Source: Chloroflexota bacterium (lineage in GTDB: Bacteria; Chloroflexota; Dehalococcoidia; UBA2247; RBG-13-53-26). Taken from it: a stretch of DNA of 5,008 nt. Location of the stretch: contig JAFNFZ010000123.1 in assembly GCA_017885485.1 (NCBI GenBank), positions 1 through 5,008 of the forward strand. The letters run 5' to 3'. The notes below the pieces were generated by a model. The model ran no database searches, had not been told where the DNA came from, and saw only the letters and a program-made list of their open reading frames with translations. Shown in pieces: positions 1 to 4,858 of this stretch (the first letter of the stretch is position 1; each line of letters opens with the position of its first letter). The position numbers and the translations under genes are program-made.

Positions 1-1
1 A

Positions 2-118
2 TCTGGTACCCAAAGGGGGCAGGGCAACGCAATGTCACTGCCCGATGAGGGTTCTGAGTGGGTGCATCTTTTCGATGTCTTCCGTACTCCGCGGCTAGGT
101 AGGCAAGAGGCTGTATGA
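2..118 (+). CDS. 3' end of an unrecognised protein, partial at left edge
   Basis: The second forward frame is open from the window edge to a TGA at 116-118, giving 38 residues that end in VFRTPRLGRQEAV. The stop overlaps the next gene's start as ATGA, the usual signature of translationally coupled genes, and this is the main reason to believe it is coding. The other two forward frames close earlier (TGA at 46-48 and TAG at 96-98). The residues include WVHLFDVF, which looks protein-like but matches no family I recognise. No function is proposed. If real, it is the upstream member of an operon with the methyltransferase. Confidence 0.4.
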   Translation, partial: SGTQRGQGNAMSLPDEGSEWVHLFDVFRTPRLGRQEAV

Positions 119-852
119 CTGACAATGGCGGACGATCGCCCAGTCGTGGGACGACTGCGAGACGCTGGCACAGAGCCCAGAAGCTTGAAGCAAAGACCCG
201 GTCTACAATGACATGCTACGACACCGCTGAAAGAGAGGGCATCGCTCAGGAGGTCGACAAGTCTCGGGCTTACCGTCAGCGGCTTGTGGAAGAGCGCCTT
301 GGGATCAACCTGGCAGATTTTCGAGAGATGTGCGTCCTGGAGATCGGGGGGCTTGAGTTCGCAGACCGACACTTGTTTGGGACAAAAGCCAGATACAAGC
401 TGATCCTCGATCCAATGCCTTGGCCTAGGGTCAGTCACGACGCTGAGTTCCTCCAGGCTATGGGTGAGCGAATACCCATCAGGTCCTCAGTCATCAACGT
501 ATGCTGGGCGTCCAATGTCATCGACCACTGCAAGGCCCCCCAGCTGGTACTCCAAGAAATCGCACGAGTGCTGACCGAGAATGGCCGTCTGTATATTACC
601 TGCAATGTGTGGCCCCTGTGGCTGTCACCGTTCTTCTTCATGCTTGACCGTATCGATGGATGCCACCCTCATCACTTGACCAAGTCTTCCTTCCTGAGCC
701 TGCTCAGCGAATCTGGTTTCGTCCCCGACATAGATTTCGGAGTCCTGGTTCCTCGCGCGTGGGTAAAGAAACTGTCGATAAGGCTGAAAGTCATGCTTTC
801 GAGACTATGTGGCGAAAGGACGATCCAGTTCCGCTGTAGCATCAGCGCCTAG
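115..852 (+). CDS. class I SAM-dependent methyltransferase (Methyltransf_11-like)
   Basis: A 245-residue protein with the order of motifs of a Rossmann-fold, S-adenosylmethionine-dependent methyltransferase. Motif I is VLEIGG (residues 74-79), a degenerate form of the glycine-rich loop. An acidic end of strand beta-2 follows at LILDP (96-100). Motif II/post-I is WASNVIDHC (131-139), where families of this type read 'S..v.eHv'. Then come a helix and VLTENGRLYI (152-161), matching the 'rvLkpgG.l.i' step. HPHHLT (184-189) before a helix and GF (201-202) is common in Methyltransf_11 relatives that act on sugars, lipids or small metabolites. The substrate cannot be told. The ATG at 115 is preceded by AAGAGG four bases upstream and overlaps the previous frame. 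An ATG at 208 is an alternative that would drop a basic, low-complexity 31-residue N-terminus. Stop is TAG. Confidence 0.8.
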   Translation: MTDNGGRSPSRGTTARRWHRAQKLEAKTRSTMTCYDTAEREGIAQEVDKSRAYRQRLVEERLGINLADFREMCVLEIGGLEFADRHLFGTKARYKLILDPMPWPRVSHDAEFLQAMGERIPIRSSVINVCWASNVIDHCKAPQLVLQEIARVLTENGRLYITCNVWPLWLSPFFFMLDRIDGCHPHHLTKSSFLSLLSESGFVPDIDFGVLVPRAWVKKLSIRLKVMLSRLCGERTIQFRCSISA

Positions 853-888
853 TGAAGGGGAGAGCTTCTGGATTTGGGCTGTCGCCTT

Positions 889-909
889 TGTATCCAAGTT
901 GAGGTTGAC
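889..909 (+). repeat. 21-base module, copy 1 of 2
   Basis: TGTATCCAAG, then T, then TGAGGTTGAC. It recurs at 1452-1472 with one difference (C for the central T). Both copies lie in non-coding DNA upstream of a small plus-strand gene. The last bases form the start of a TTGAC -35-like hexamer, so the module may be a promoter with an attached regulator site rather than an inert repeat. Confidence 0.7.
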
Positions 910-934
910 GTCCCCCATCCAGTCTGCCTATCAT
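905..934 (+). promoter_or_regulatory. candidate sigma-70 type promoter for the small membrane protein
   Basis: TTGACG (905-910), an 18-base spacer and TATCAT (929-934). Identity with the consensus is moderate, but the same arrangement with the same 18-base spacer follows the second copy of the repeat, which raises its credibility. Transcription would begin near 941 and leave a leader of about 105 bases before the ATG at 1047. I see no strong hairpin in the leader: GCCCT and AGGGC around 987-1004 could pair only five bases. Confidence 0.4.
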
Positions 935-1046
935 CAGGGCAGATTTCCCACACGACACGTATCGGTCAGGCCATCACATATCTGGTGCCCTGAGGGGTAA
1001 GGGCAAGACTACTCATAATGCGGATCATGAACAACAGGGAGGCAAC

Positions 1047-1202
1047 ATGAGCTGTTTGTTAGCTATTGGGATTGTTCTCTTTGTCTTGTGGCTACTGGGA
1101 TTCATCGTCCTTGATCTAGGCGTCCTGATCCACATAGCACTTGTTCTCGGTGTCATTCTCATAATTGTCTGGCTATTGAAAACAGTGTTCAAGCTCTTCT
1201 GA
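1047..1202 (+). CDS. small two-helix membrane protein, lmo0937 family
   Basis: A 51-residue, almost wholly hydrophobic protein starting MSCLLAIGIVLFVLWLLGF and ending LLKTVFKLF. Two predicted membrane helices (about residues 4-22 and 26-45) are separated by a short turn with D23 and G25. The second helix opens with LIHIALVL, matching the conserved 'LIHiLLvi' of the lmo0937/DUF5670 family of small membrane proteins, whose members are usually about 45-55 residues and have no settled function. The start is well supported by AGGGAGG ending four bases before the ATG. Stop is TGA. The basic C-terminus (K46, K49) probably faces the cytoplasm. The gene stands alone between two non-coding stretches, with a promoter-like module upstream shared with the zinc-ribbon gene. 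Confidence 0.8.
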   Translation: MSCLLAIGIVLFVLWLLGFIVLDLGVLIHIALVLGVILIIVWLLKTVFKLF

Positions 1203-1451
1203 CCATTCCAGCCTTCACGCAAGTCTTTTCCAATGACTCAGACCCCAACGGGGCCTTGCAGAACCTCAGGCTGCCCCTTCATGCCTTCAGGGCTTCACCA
1301 GAGGTCGCCAGACACCTCTAGCCCGTCTGCCGTGACCGTTGGGACATGACCGACTCACTTCCGCACCGAAATCGGCTGAACCGTCGTACCAGAACTGTCT
1401 CGACCCTAAGATAGTCCCAGCAGCGCCCAGCATAACTTCAGGCTCCCCCTC

Positions 1452-1472
1452 TGTATCCAAGCTGAGGTTGAC
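1452..1472 (+). repeat. 21-base module, copy 2 of 2
   Basis: Identical to the copy at 889-909 except for C in place of T at the eleventh base. It lies 66 bases upstream of the zinc-ribbon start codon. Similarity outside the core is slight (a GGCT about ten bases upstream of both copies), so the conserved part is about 21 bases, the size of a regulator site plus -35 element. Confidence 0.7.
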
Positions 1473-1497
1473 ACTATCTGTCCCTCGATGCTATTGT
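1468..1497 (+). promoter_or_regulatory. candidate promoter for the zinc-ribbon/SAP gene
   Basis: A perfect TTGACA -35 hexamer (1468-1473), an 18-base spacer and TATTGT (1492-1497). TG at 1489-1490, one base before the hexamer, gives an extended -10 element. Transcription would start near 1504, leaving about 34 bases before the ATG at 1538, a normal leader length. Spacing and upstream module match those of the promoter candidate at 905-934. Confidence 0.5.
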
Positions 1498-1537
1498 CCG
1501 AGGCGAAATCCGCGTTGACAACTGGGTGAGGTGTCTG

Positions 1538-1636
1538 ATGTTCTGTCGCGAGTGTGGTAGTGAGTATGCTGGGAACCCAAACTACTGCGGAAAGTGTGGG
1601 GCGAAGCTCGGTGAAACTGGCGTGGAATCCCCTTAG
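1538..1636 (+). CDS. short zinc-ribbon protein, or N-terminal domain of an amber-interrupted gene
   Basis: A 32-residue product, MFCRECGSEY... to ...GVESP, with two CxxC knuckles: C3-x2-C6-G and C17-x2-C20-G. This is the compact 'zinc-ribbon_2/DZR' arrangement that commonly sits at the N-terminus of larger bacterial proteins and binds one zinc ion. The start is firm: GAGGTG ends four bases before the ATG. The frame ends at TAG (1634-1636) in what reads like a flexible linker. It then continues open in the same frame for 326 codons into the SAP-domain protein. A free-standing 32-residue ribbon is possible, but as this fold usually heads a longer chain, I favour it being the detached N-terminus of the following gene. 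Confidence 0.65.
   Translation: MFCRECGSEYAGNPNYCGKCGAKLGETGVESP
1634..1636 (+). other. in-frame TAG separating zinc ribbon from SAP protein
   Basis: Frame 2 runs from the ATG at 1538 to the TAG at 2615-2617 with only this one internal stop. Without it the protein would have 359 residues: zinc ribbon, linker, SAP domain, C-terminal cysteine cluster. The residues just after the stop (KTTEFLPSLDSSKPDAH) read as normal protein sequence, and no ATG or GTG start with a Shine-Dalgarno follows the stop. A point mutation, a sequencing error or recoding would each explain it. Confidence 0.6.
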
Positions 1637-1693
1637 AAAACGACCGAGTTTCTACCCAGCCTTGACTCGAGCAAACCAGACGCACATCTTCTG

Positions 1694-2617
1694 TTGCTGA
1701 GCAACTTCCTCAAGCCCTTGGACACCAAGTACTTTGCGGGAAGAGACTACTGGCAGGCAGCACTTGGCGAGCAGCCACAGAAGGCCATTGAGCGGTTCCT
1801 CGAAAAGGGTATGCTGGTGCAGGCAGATTTGGCTACCCATCTCGCCTACAAGTTCAAGGTCACCGAACTAAAGGCTATGCTGAAGAAGCGACGCTTACCC
1901 GTGTCGGGGCGCAAAGACGACCTAGCACGTAGGTTGGTCGAAGCAGACCCCGACGGCATGAAGGATGCTGTCGCAGGACCGTCCTTGCTCCTCGTGTGTT
2001 CGACGCGCGGCAGCGAAGTTGCTCAGGAGTACCAGGCCAAGCAGAACGCCATGCGTCGTGAAGTTGAACAACGGACAATGGAGTATCTCCAGCAGCGCAA
2101 ATTCAAGGAGGCCAGCATAGCTGTCGCAGCGTACGAAGCCAAGCAGGCCTCTCCCAGGGGGCTAGGAGTCGACTGGCAAAACCACGACTACACCCGAGAT
2201 GTTGATGCACTCGGGGTCATCTTTGGTCGCACACCGAAGATTCTTGGGAAAGTGGATGAGGGTCAACTAGGCCCACTGCGCTTGGCGGCTGGAATGGCTC
2301 ACCTTTGGGGAACGAATCGATTCGAGGAATGGTTGCCACCGGGCTTCACAACTGGCCTGAAGATGGACAACGACGCAGCCGCCAGGATGCTCATGTTTCT
2401 AGGGATTCACAAGGCCACGATAGCTGACTACAAGAGTAGTGGCGTGGTGGGCGAAGTCGAGATCCATGCGGCTCGTGACGAAAGGCTGTGCGACGCTTGT
2501 GCTAGCATGGCAGACAAGAGGTTCAAACTCGATGAGGTGCCGGAGTTGCCATATGAACACTGTACATCTGAGACGGGTTGTCGCTGTTGTTTCGCCCCCA
2601 TAGTAAGTAGGAGATAG
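1694..2617 (+). CDS. SAP-domain protein with cysteine-rich C-terminus
   Basis: The 307 residues are counted from a TTG at 1694, but this start is doubtful: no Shine-Dalgarno precedes it and the frame is open back to 1637. A SAP domain, a short helix-turn-helix nucleic-acid-binding motif, spans about residues 52-86 (FKVTELKAMLKKRRLPVSG, then KDDLARRLVEAD). A charged, helix-prone stretch follows (about 106-152, rich in E, K, R, Q and A). The middle part (160-260) I do not recognise. The C-terminus has C266-x2-C269, C290, C296, C298 and C299 around DEVPELPYEHC, resembling the metal-binding end of phage head-morphogenesis (Mu gpF-like) proteins. The combination of zinc ribbon, SAP and cysteine cluster suggests a nucleic-acid-associated role, but none is established. 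Stop is TAG, 23 bases from the convergent recombinase gene. Confidence 0.75.
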   Translation: MLSNFLKPLDTKYFAGRDYWQAALGEQPQKAIERFLEKGMLVQADLATHLAYKFKVTELKAMLKKRRLPVSGRKDDLARRLVEADPDGMKDAVAGPSLLLVCSTRGSEVAQEYQAKQNAMRREVEQRTMEYLQQRKFKEASIAVAAYEAKQASPRGLGVDWQNHDYTRDVDALGVIFGRTPKILGKVDEGQLGPLRLAAGMAHLWGTNRFEEWLPPGFTTGLKMDNDAAARMLMFLGIHKATIADYKSSGVVGEVEIHAARDERLCDACASMADKRFKLDEVPELPYEHCTSETGCRCCFAPIVSRR

Positions 2618-2632
2618 CAGGCAGAGTCTCCT
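2609..2632. terminator. weak dyad between convergent genes
   Basis: AGGAGA (2609-2614) can pair with TCTCCT (2627-2632) across a 12-base loop, spanning the SAP stop codon and most of the 23-base gap to the recombinase. It could act in both directions for the two converging transcripts. It has no uridine run on either strand and only six base pairs, so it is a poor intrinsic terminator. It is reported because it is the only dyad I found at this junction. Confidence 0.2.
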
Positions 2633-2640
2633 CCCTCTCC

Positions 2641-3558
2641 CTACCCCTTCAGCCCCAGATGGTCACAGGGTGCATCAGTGAGGTCCTGGGATACCCCGAG
2701 ATATCGCTCTGTGGTCTGAATGCTGGAATGCCCCAGGCTGAGTTGTATCTGCTCCAGCCCGGCCAGTCCCTTATGTGCCAGCTTCGCGAATGACCTTCTC
2801 AGATCGTGGGCAGCGATTCCCTTCGGGGCATATTCCTTGACCACGTCGGCAATAGCCTGATCGGTGAGCCTGTCGCCGGTGAGTCTGCCACCTTTGTTGA
2901 GGCTGCGGAAGATACGACCGCTGCTGATGCCTGCCTTTTCTGTCCAGACGTCGATGGCATTCTTGGCCCACGCCGGCATTGGCACGGTCCGCTTCCTGTT
3001 CCGCTTCCCCACCATATCGACAATCACCCATCTGGAATCACGCTGCTGGATATGATCAACGGTGAGATGTGCTGCCTCATTACGGCGAAGCCCGCAGCCT
3101 AGCAGAACAGCCAGGATGGCCTTATCACGGAGTCCCTTCATAGCGCTACCATCGGGCTTGTCCAGGAGATCCTGTGCCTGTTCCCTGGTGAGCCAGTTGC
3201 CGGTCCTGATGCCCTCCTGGCGAATCCCCTTGACGCGGGAGATCCCGTTGGCTACATCAAGAGGGATATGCCCGAGGTCCGCGGCTTCACCGGCCAGCTT
3301 CCTGATGGCAGACAACCGCTGGTTGATGTTCTGCGGGGAGCGTCCCTGCTCTGCGAGTTCGGCGGCATAACGCTGGACTACCGCCTTGCAGAAGGTAGGT
3401 TGCCCCTTCTCCTGATACCAGTCCAGGAAATCCTTCAGGGCCCGGCTGTACGCCTTCTTGGATGCCGGGCTGGTGAGTGAGTCCAGCACCACCAGGCAAT
3501 CTAGGGCCAGGGTGTAGAAGTGCCCCCGTTCGGTATTGACCACCAATGCAGTCTCCAT
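2641..3558 (-). CDS. tyrosine recombinase / integrase, XerC/XerD-like
   Basis: A 305-residue site-specific recombinase that cuts and rejoins DNA through a 3'-phosphotyrosine link. The N-terminal SAM-like core-binding domain covers about residues 25-108 (SPASKKAYSRALKDFLDWY onward). The catalytic domain has the full set: R158 in GCGLRRNEAAHL, K185 in the beta-hairpin GKRNRKRTVP, H251 and R254 in HDLRRSF, H277 in LGHSS and the nucleophile Y286 in TTERYLG. Length and the lack of an N-terminal arm-binding domain fit the simple Xer-like class rather than lambda-type integrases. The start is strong: GGGAGGG three bases before the ATG. That start lies in the loop of an 11-bp inverted repeat, suggesting self-regulation. 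No excisionase, tRNA or other mobile-element gene is visible, so its target (an element, an invertible segment or a dimer site) is unknown. Confidence 0.93.
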   Translation of the reverse strand: METALVVNTERGHFYTLALDCLVVLDSLTSPASKKAYSRALKDFLDWYQEKGQPTFCKAVVQRYAAELAEQGRSPQNINQRLSAIRKLAGEAADLGHIPLDVANGISRVKGIRQEGIRTGNWLTREQAQDLLDKPDGSAMKGLRDKAILAVLLGCGLRRNEAAHLTVDHIQQRDSRWVIVDMVGKRNRKRTVPMPAWAKNAIDVWTEKAGISSGRIFRSLNKGGRLTGDRLTDQAIADVVKEYAPKGIAAHDLRRSFAKLAHKGLAGLEQIQLSLGHSSIQTTERYLGVSQDLTDAPCDHLGLKG

Positions 3559-3588
3559 GTTCCCTCCCGTCGGTGCAATTGGTGGTCA
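3537..3588 (-). promoter_or_regulatory. inverted repeat enclosing the recombinase ribosome binding site
   Basis: TGACCACCAAT (3537-3547) and ATTGGTGGTCA (3578-3588) are perfect 11-base inverted copies. In the recombinase mRNA a bulged U is followed by three more pairs (GCA with TGC), giving about 14 pairs and a 23-base loop holding the Shine-Dalgarno GGGAGGG and the ATG. The downstream arm lies inside the coding sequence (about codons 4-8). It may be an RNA hairpin that sets translation, or a DNA operator or recombinase-binding dyad. The arms are too far apart (30 bases) for a standard Xer-type core site with a 6-8 base centre. Confidence 0.5.
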
Positions 3589-3658
3589 TTTTCTGGGCCA
3601 TTTCGTCAGATGATAAGTGGACGGGTTTCGCTCCCCCTCTACGCGTGTGTGCCACACC

Positions 3659-3682
3659 GTATCCAGCAAGGTAGGTATCCAG
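3659..3682. repeat. pair of 8-base direct repeats in the recombinase leader
   Basis: GTATCCAG occurs at 3659-3666 and 3675-3682, start to start 16 bases apart (about one and a half helical turns). Short direct repeats upstream of an integrase gene can be binding sites for an accessory factor, but two copies of eight bases may also be chance. The seven-base core GTATCCA is also part of the 21-base modules at 889 and 1452. Confidence 0.35.
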
Positions 3683-3703
3683 TATCTCCTCTTCCTGGTT
3701 CAA

Positions 3704-3740
3704 GTTCTCAGTCCTCTCCGTTTCACTCGGCGCTGAGAAC
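3704..3740 (-). promoter_or_regulatory. second dyad in the recombinase leader
   Basis: GTTCTCAG (3704-3711) and CTGAGAAC (3733-3740) are perfect 8-base inverted copies separated by 21 bases, beginning 19 bases past the sulfur-carrier stop. On the minus strand the loop contains GGAGAGGA, a good Shine-Dalgarno, and a TTG codon follows the second arm directly. It lacks the uridine tract of an intrinsic terminator. It could be an operator, an attenuating hairpin, or a remnant of a leader gene. Confidence 0.35.
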
Positions 3741-3759
3741 GTGGTCTTGCCATGTCTGG

Positions 3760-4053
3760 TTACCCTCCACCCCAGAAGTGCATCATGCCGATGCCCACTT
3801 CATCGCCATCGCGAAGCTCGGTTTCCAGTCCTAGCTCCAGGCACTGCAGGTCACGCCCATTCACCAGCACAAAGTACTCTGTGTCAAGCTCTCCCGTCGC
3901 CGGATCGATGACCTGAGCTTTCCCGTCGCTTCTCTGGGTCACTTCCTTCAGAAGATCTCTCAGCGTTGGCCTGTCGTCTGCCAATTGCACCTGGCCTTGA
4001 TCAAAGACCTCGGCTACGTCGAAATGAAAGAAGGACCTCAGCCGGATCTTCAT
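3760..4053 (-). CDS. MoaD/ThiS-family sulfur-carrier protein
   Basis: A 97-residue beta-grasp (ubiquitin-like) protein. It starts MKIRLRSFFHFDVAEVF, has the helix TLRDLLKEVTQR (30-41), the strand YFVLVNGRDL (60-69) where the family reads 'v.vlvNg....', and LRDGDEVGI (80-88), the 'L.dGDeV.i' step before the tail. It ends in GGG, so it has the C-terminal diglycine that an E1-like enzyme adenylates and that then carries sulfur as a thiocarboxylate. The stretch GMMHFWGGG differs from the PP-x-x-GG ending of classical MoaD, so it is probably a specialised relative and not the molybdopterin synthase subunit; no MoaE is nearby. The ATG lies three bases past the E1 gene stop, with GGGGTG upstream inside the E1 gene, so the two are co-transcribed. 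Stop is TAA, the only one seen here. Confidence 0.85.
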   Translation of the reverse strand: MKIRLRSFFHFDVAEVFDQGQVQLADDRPTLRDLLKEVTQRSDGKAQVIDPATGELDTEYFVLVNGRDLQCLELGLETELRDGDEVGIGMMHFWGGG

Positions 4054-4056
4054 TGG

Positions 4057-4800
4057 CTATCTATCACCCCGACTTCCGCACACTTCACAATCGGGTCTTC
4101 TGACCGCCTCGCGAAAGCAGAAATCCATGGTGCCCTCATTGATGTAGAGCACCTGACCAGCGAGCAGGCGGCCAAAACCGGCGATTATCTTGATGGTTTC
4201 AACGACCTGGATGATCGCTACCATAGCCGGGGTGACTCCGAAAACGGGGGGTGGCTTGTGCTCCTCGGGTTTCTGTGGATAGAGGCAGGCCAGACACGGC
4301 GTCTTCCCAGGTATGATGGTGGTCACCTGACCGCAGAGCCCCCAGACTCCGCCGTGGACGAACGGGATTCCTTCGGTCACACATGCCTGGTTCAGGATGG
4401 CTCTGGTCTCGAAGTTGTCCATTGCGTCCAAGACTGCACTGGCCCCCTTGATGAGATCTCGAGCATTAATCCCGGTGATCTGTGTTGTGACGGGTGCGAT
4501 CTCTATTGATGGATTCAGGTTTCTCAGCTTGTTTGCCGCCGAAACAGCCTTCTCCTGCCCGATGTCCTTGTCCCAGTGCAGTATCTGACGGTTGAGGTTG
4601 GAGAGTTCCACGGCCTGGTGGTCGATGATGGTGATCTTCCCCACCCCGGCGCAGGCCAGATACGTTGAAGCCGGACATCCGATCCCACCGGCGCCGGCCA
4701 CAACCACATGTGAAGCCTTGAGCTTGTGCTGCCCTTCCTCGCCAAATCCTTCATACCTGATCTGACGATCATATCTCTCCAGGTCTTCTTTGGTCAGCAT
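4057..4800 (-). CDS. ThiF/MoeB/HesA-family E1-like adenylyltransferase
   Basis: A 247-residue E1-like enzyme that should use ATP to adenylate the C-terminal glycine of the adjacent sulfur carrier. It shows the family opening RYDRQI (9-14), the nucleotide loop GAGGIG (36-41) and IID (58-60) followed by ELSNLNRQIL (65-74), in which N68, R71 and Q72 are ATP-contacting positions. GQEK follows with K84, then LDAMDNFETR (124-133) with D128, the Mg-ATP aspartate position of MoeB. Two CxxC pairs, C169/C172 (PCLAC) and C238/C241 (CEVC), form the structural zinc site. GVTPAMVAIIQVVETIKI (188-205) is the conserved late helix. Length is typical of MoeB/ThiF without a rhodanese domain. The ATG follows AGGA at five bases. 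The gene lies 58 bases after the M20 gene and three before the carrier. MoeB, ThiF and HesA cannot be separated from sequence alone. Confidence 0.92.
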   Translation of the reverse strand: MLTKEDLERYDRQIRYEGFGEEGQHKLKASHVVVAGAGGIGCPASTYLACAGVGKITIIDHQAVELSNLNRQILHWDKDIGQEKAVSAANKLRNLNPSIEIAPVTTQITGINARDLIKGASAVLDAMDNFETRAILNQACVTEGIPFVHGGVWGLCGQVTTIIPGKTPCLACLYPQKPEEHKPPPVFGVTPAMVAIIQVVETIKIIAGFGRLLAGQVLYINEGTMDFCFREAVRRPDCEVCGSRGDR

Positions 4801-4817
4801 GTGTGTCTGTCCTGTTG

Positions 4818-4831
4818 CAGGAGATGTCCTG
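4818..4831. repeat. small hairpin in the M20-E1 gap
   Basis: CAGGA (4818-4822) pairs with TCCTG (4827-4831) over a four-base loop, in the 58-base gap upstream of the E1 gene. On the coding strand, AACAGGACA also occurs twice here, the second copy including the Shine-Dalgarno AGGA. Five pairs and no T-run make a terminator unlikely; read-through from the M20 gene is plausible. Confidence 0.25.
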
Positions 4832-4858
4832 TTCGCGGCACATCCCCGCGTATCTGGC

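Larger units (their letters stand above)
1203..1537. other. 335-base gene-free interval
   Basis: I see no convincing reading frame on either strand here. It holds a short hairpin (AGAGGT at 1300-1305 pairing with ACCTCT at 1314-1319, eight-base loop), a small CCCC/GGGG hairpin at 1243-1253 without a following T-run, and near its right end the second copy of the 21-base module with its promoter-like hexamers. No tRNA-like or riboswitch-like fold was recognised by eye. Confidence 0.5.

Noticed and set aside
17..43. GGGCAG / CTGCCC inverted repeat near the left edge
   Set aside because: Six pairs over a 15-base loop inside a probable reading frame; expected by chance in sequence of this composition.
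809..1000. Plus-strand frame of 63 codons overlapping the methyltransferase 3' end
   Set aside because: It starts inside the methyltransferase in another frame, has no ribosome binding site of note, and runs through the candidate promoter.
1025..1222. Minus-strand frame of 65 codons opposite the small membrane protein
   Set aside because: It mirrors the plus-strand gene, which has a strong Shine-Dalgarno and a recognisable hydrophobic family pattern; the minus frame has no recognisable composition or start signal.
1243..1253. CCCC-AAC-GGGG hairpin as a terminator for the membrane-protein gene
   Set aside because: Only four pairs, no T-run afterwards and 40 bases from the stop codon.
2806..3480. 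Several plus-strand frames opposite the recombinase
   Set aside because: All are shadows of a recombinase gene with a complete catalytic set; none has a recognisable motif.
3537..3588. Reading the dyad as a recombinase core (att/dif-like) site
   Set aside because: The arms are 30 bases apart, whereas Xer-type core sites have 11-base arms around a 6-8 base centre; arm length fits but spacing does not.
4315..4325. GGTGGTCA resembling an arm of the recombinase dyad
   Set aside because: It matches only eight bases within the E1 coding sequence and has no inverted partner nearby.
3985..4509. Plus-strand frame of 174 codons opposite the E1 and carrier genes
   Set aside because: It is antisense to two genes with clear family motifs and is explained by their codon composition.
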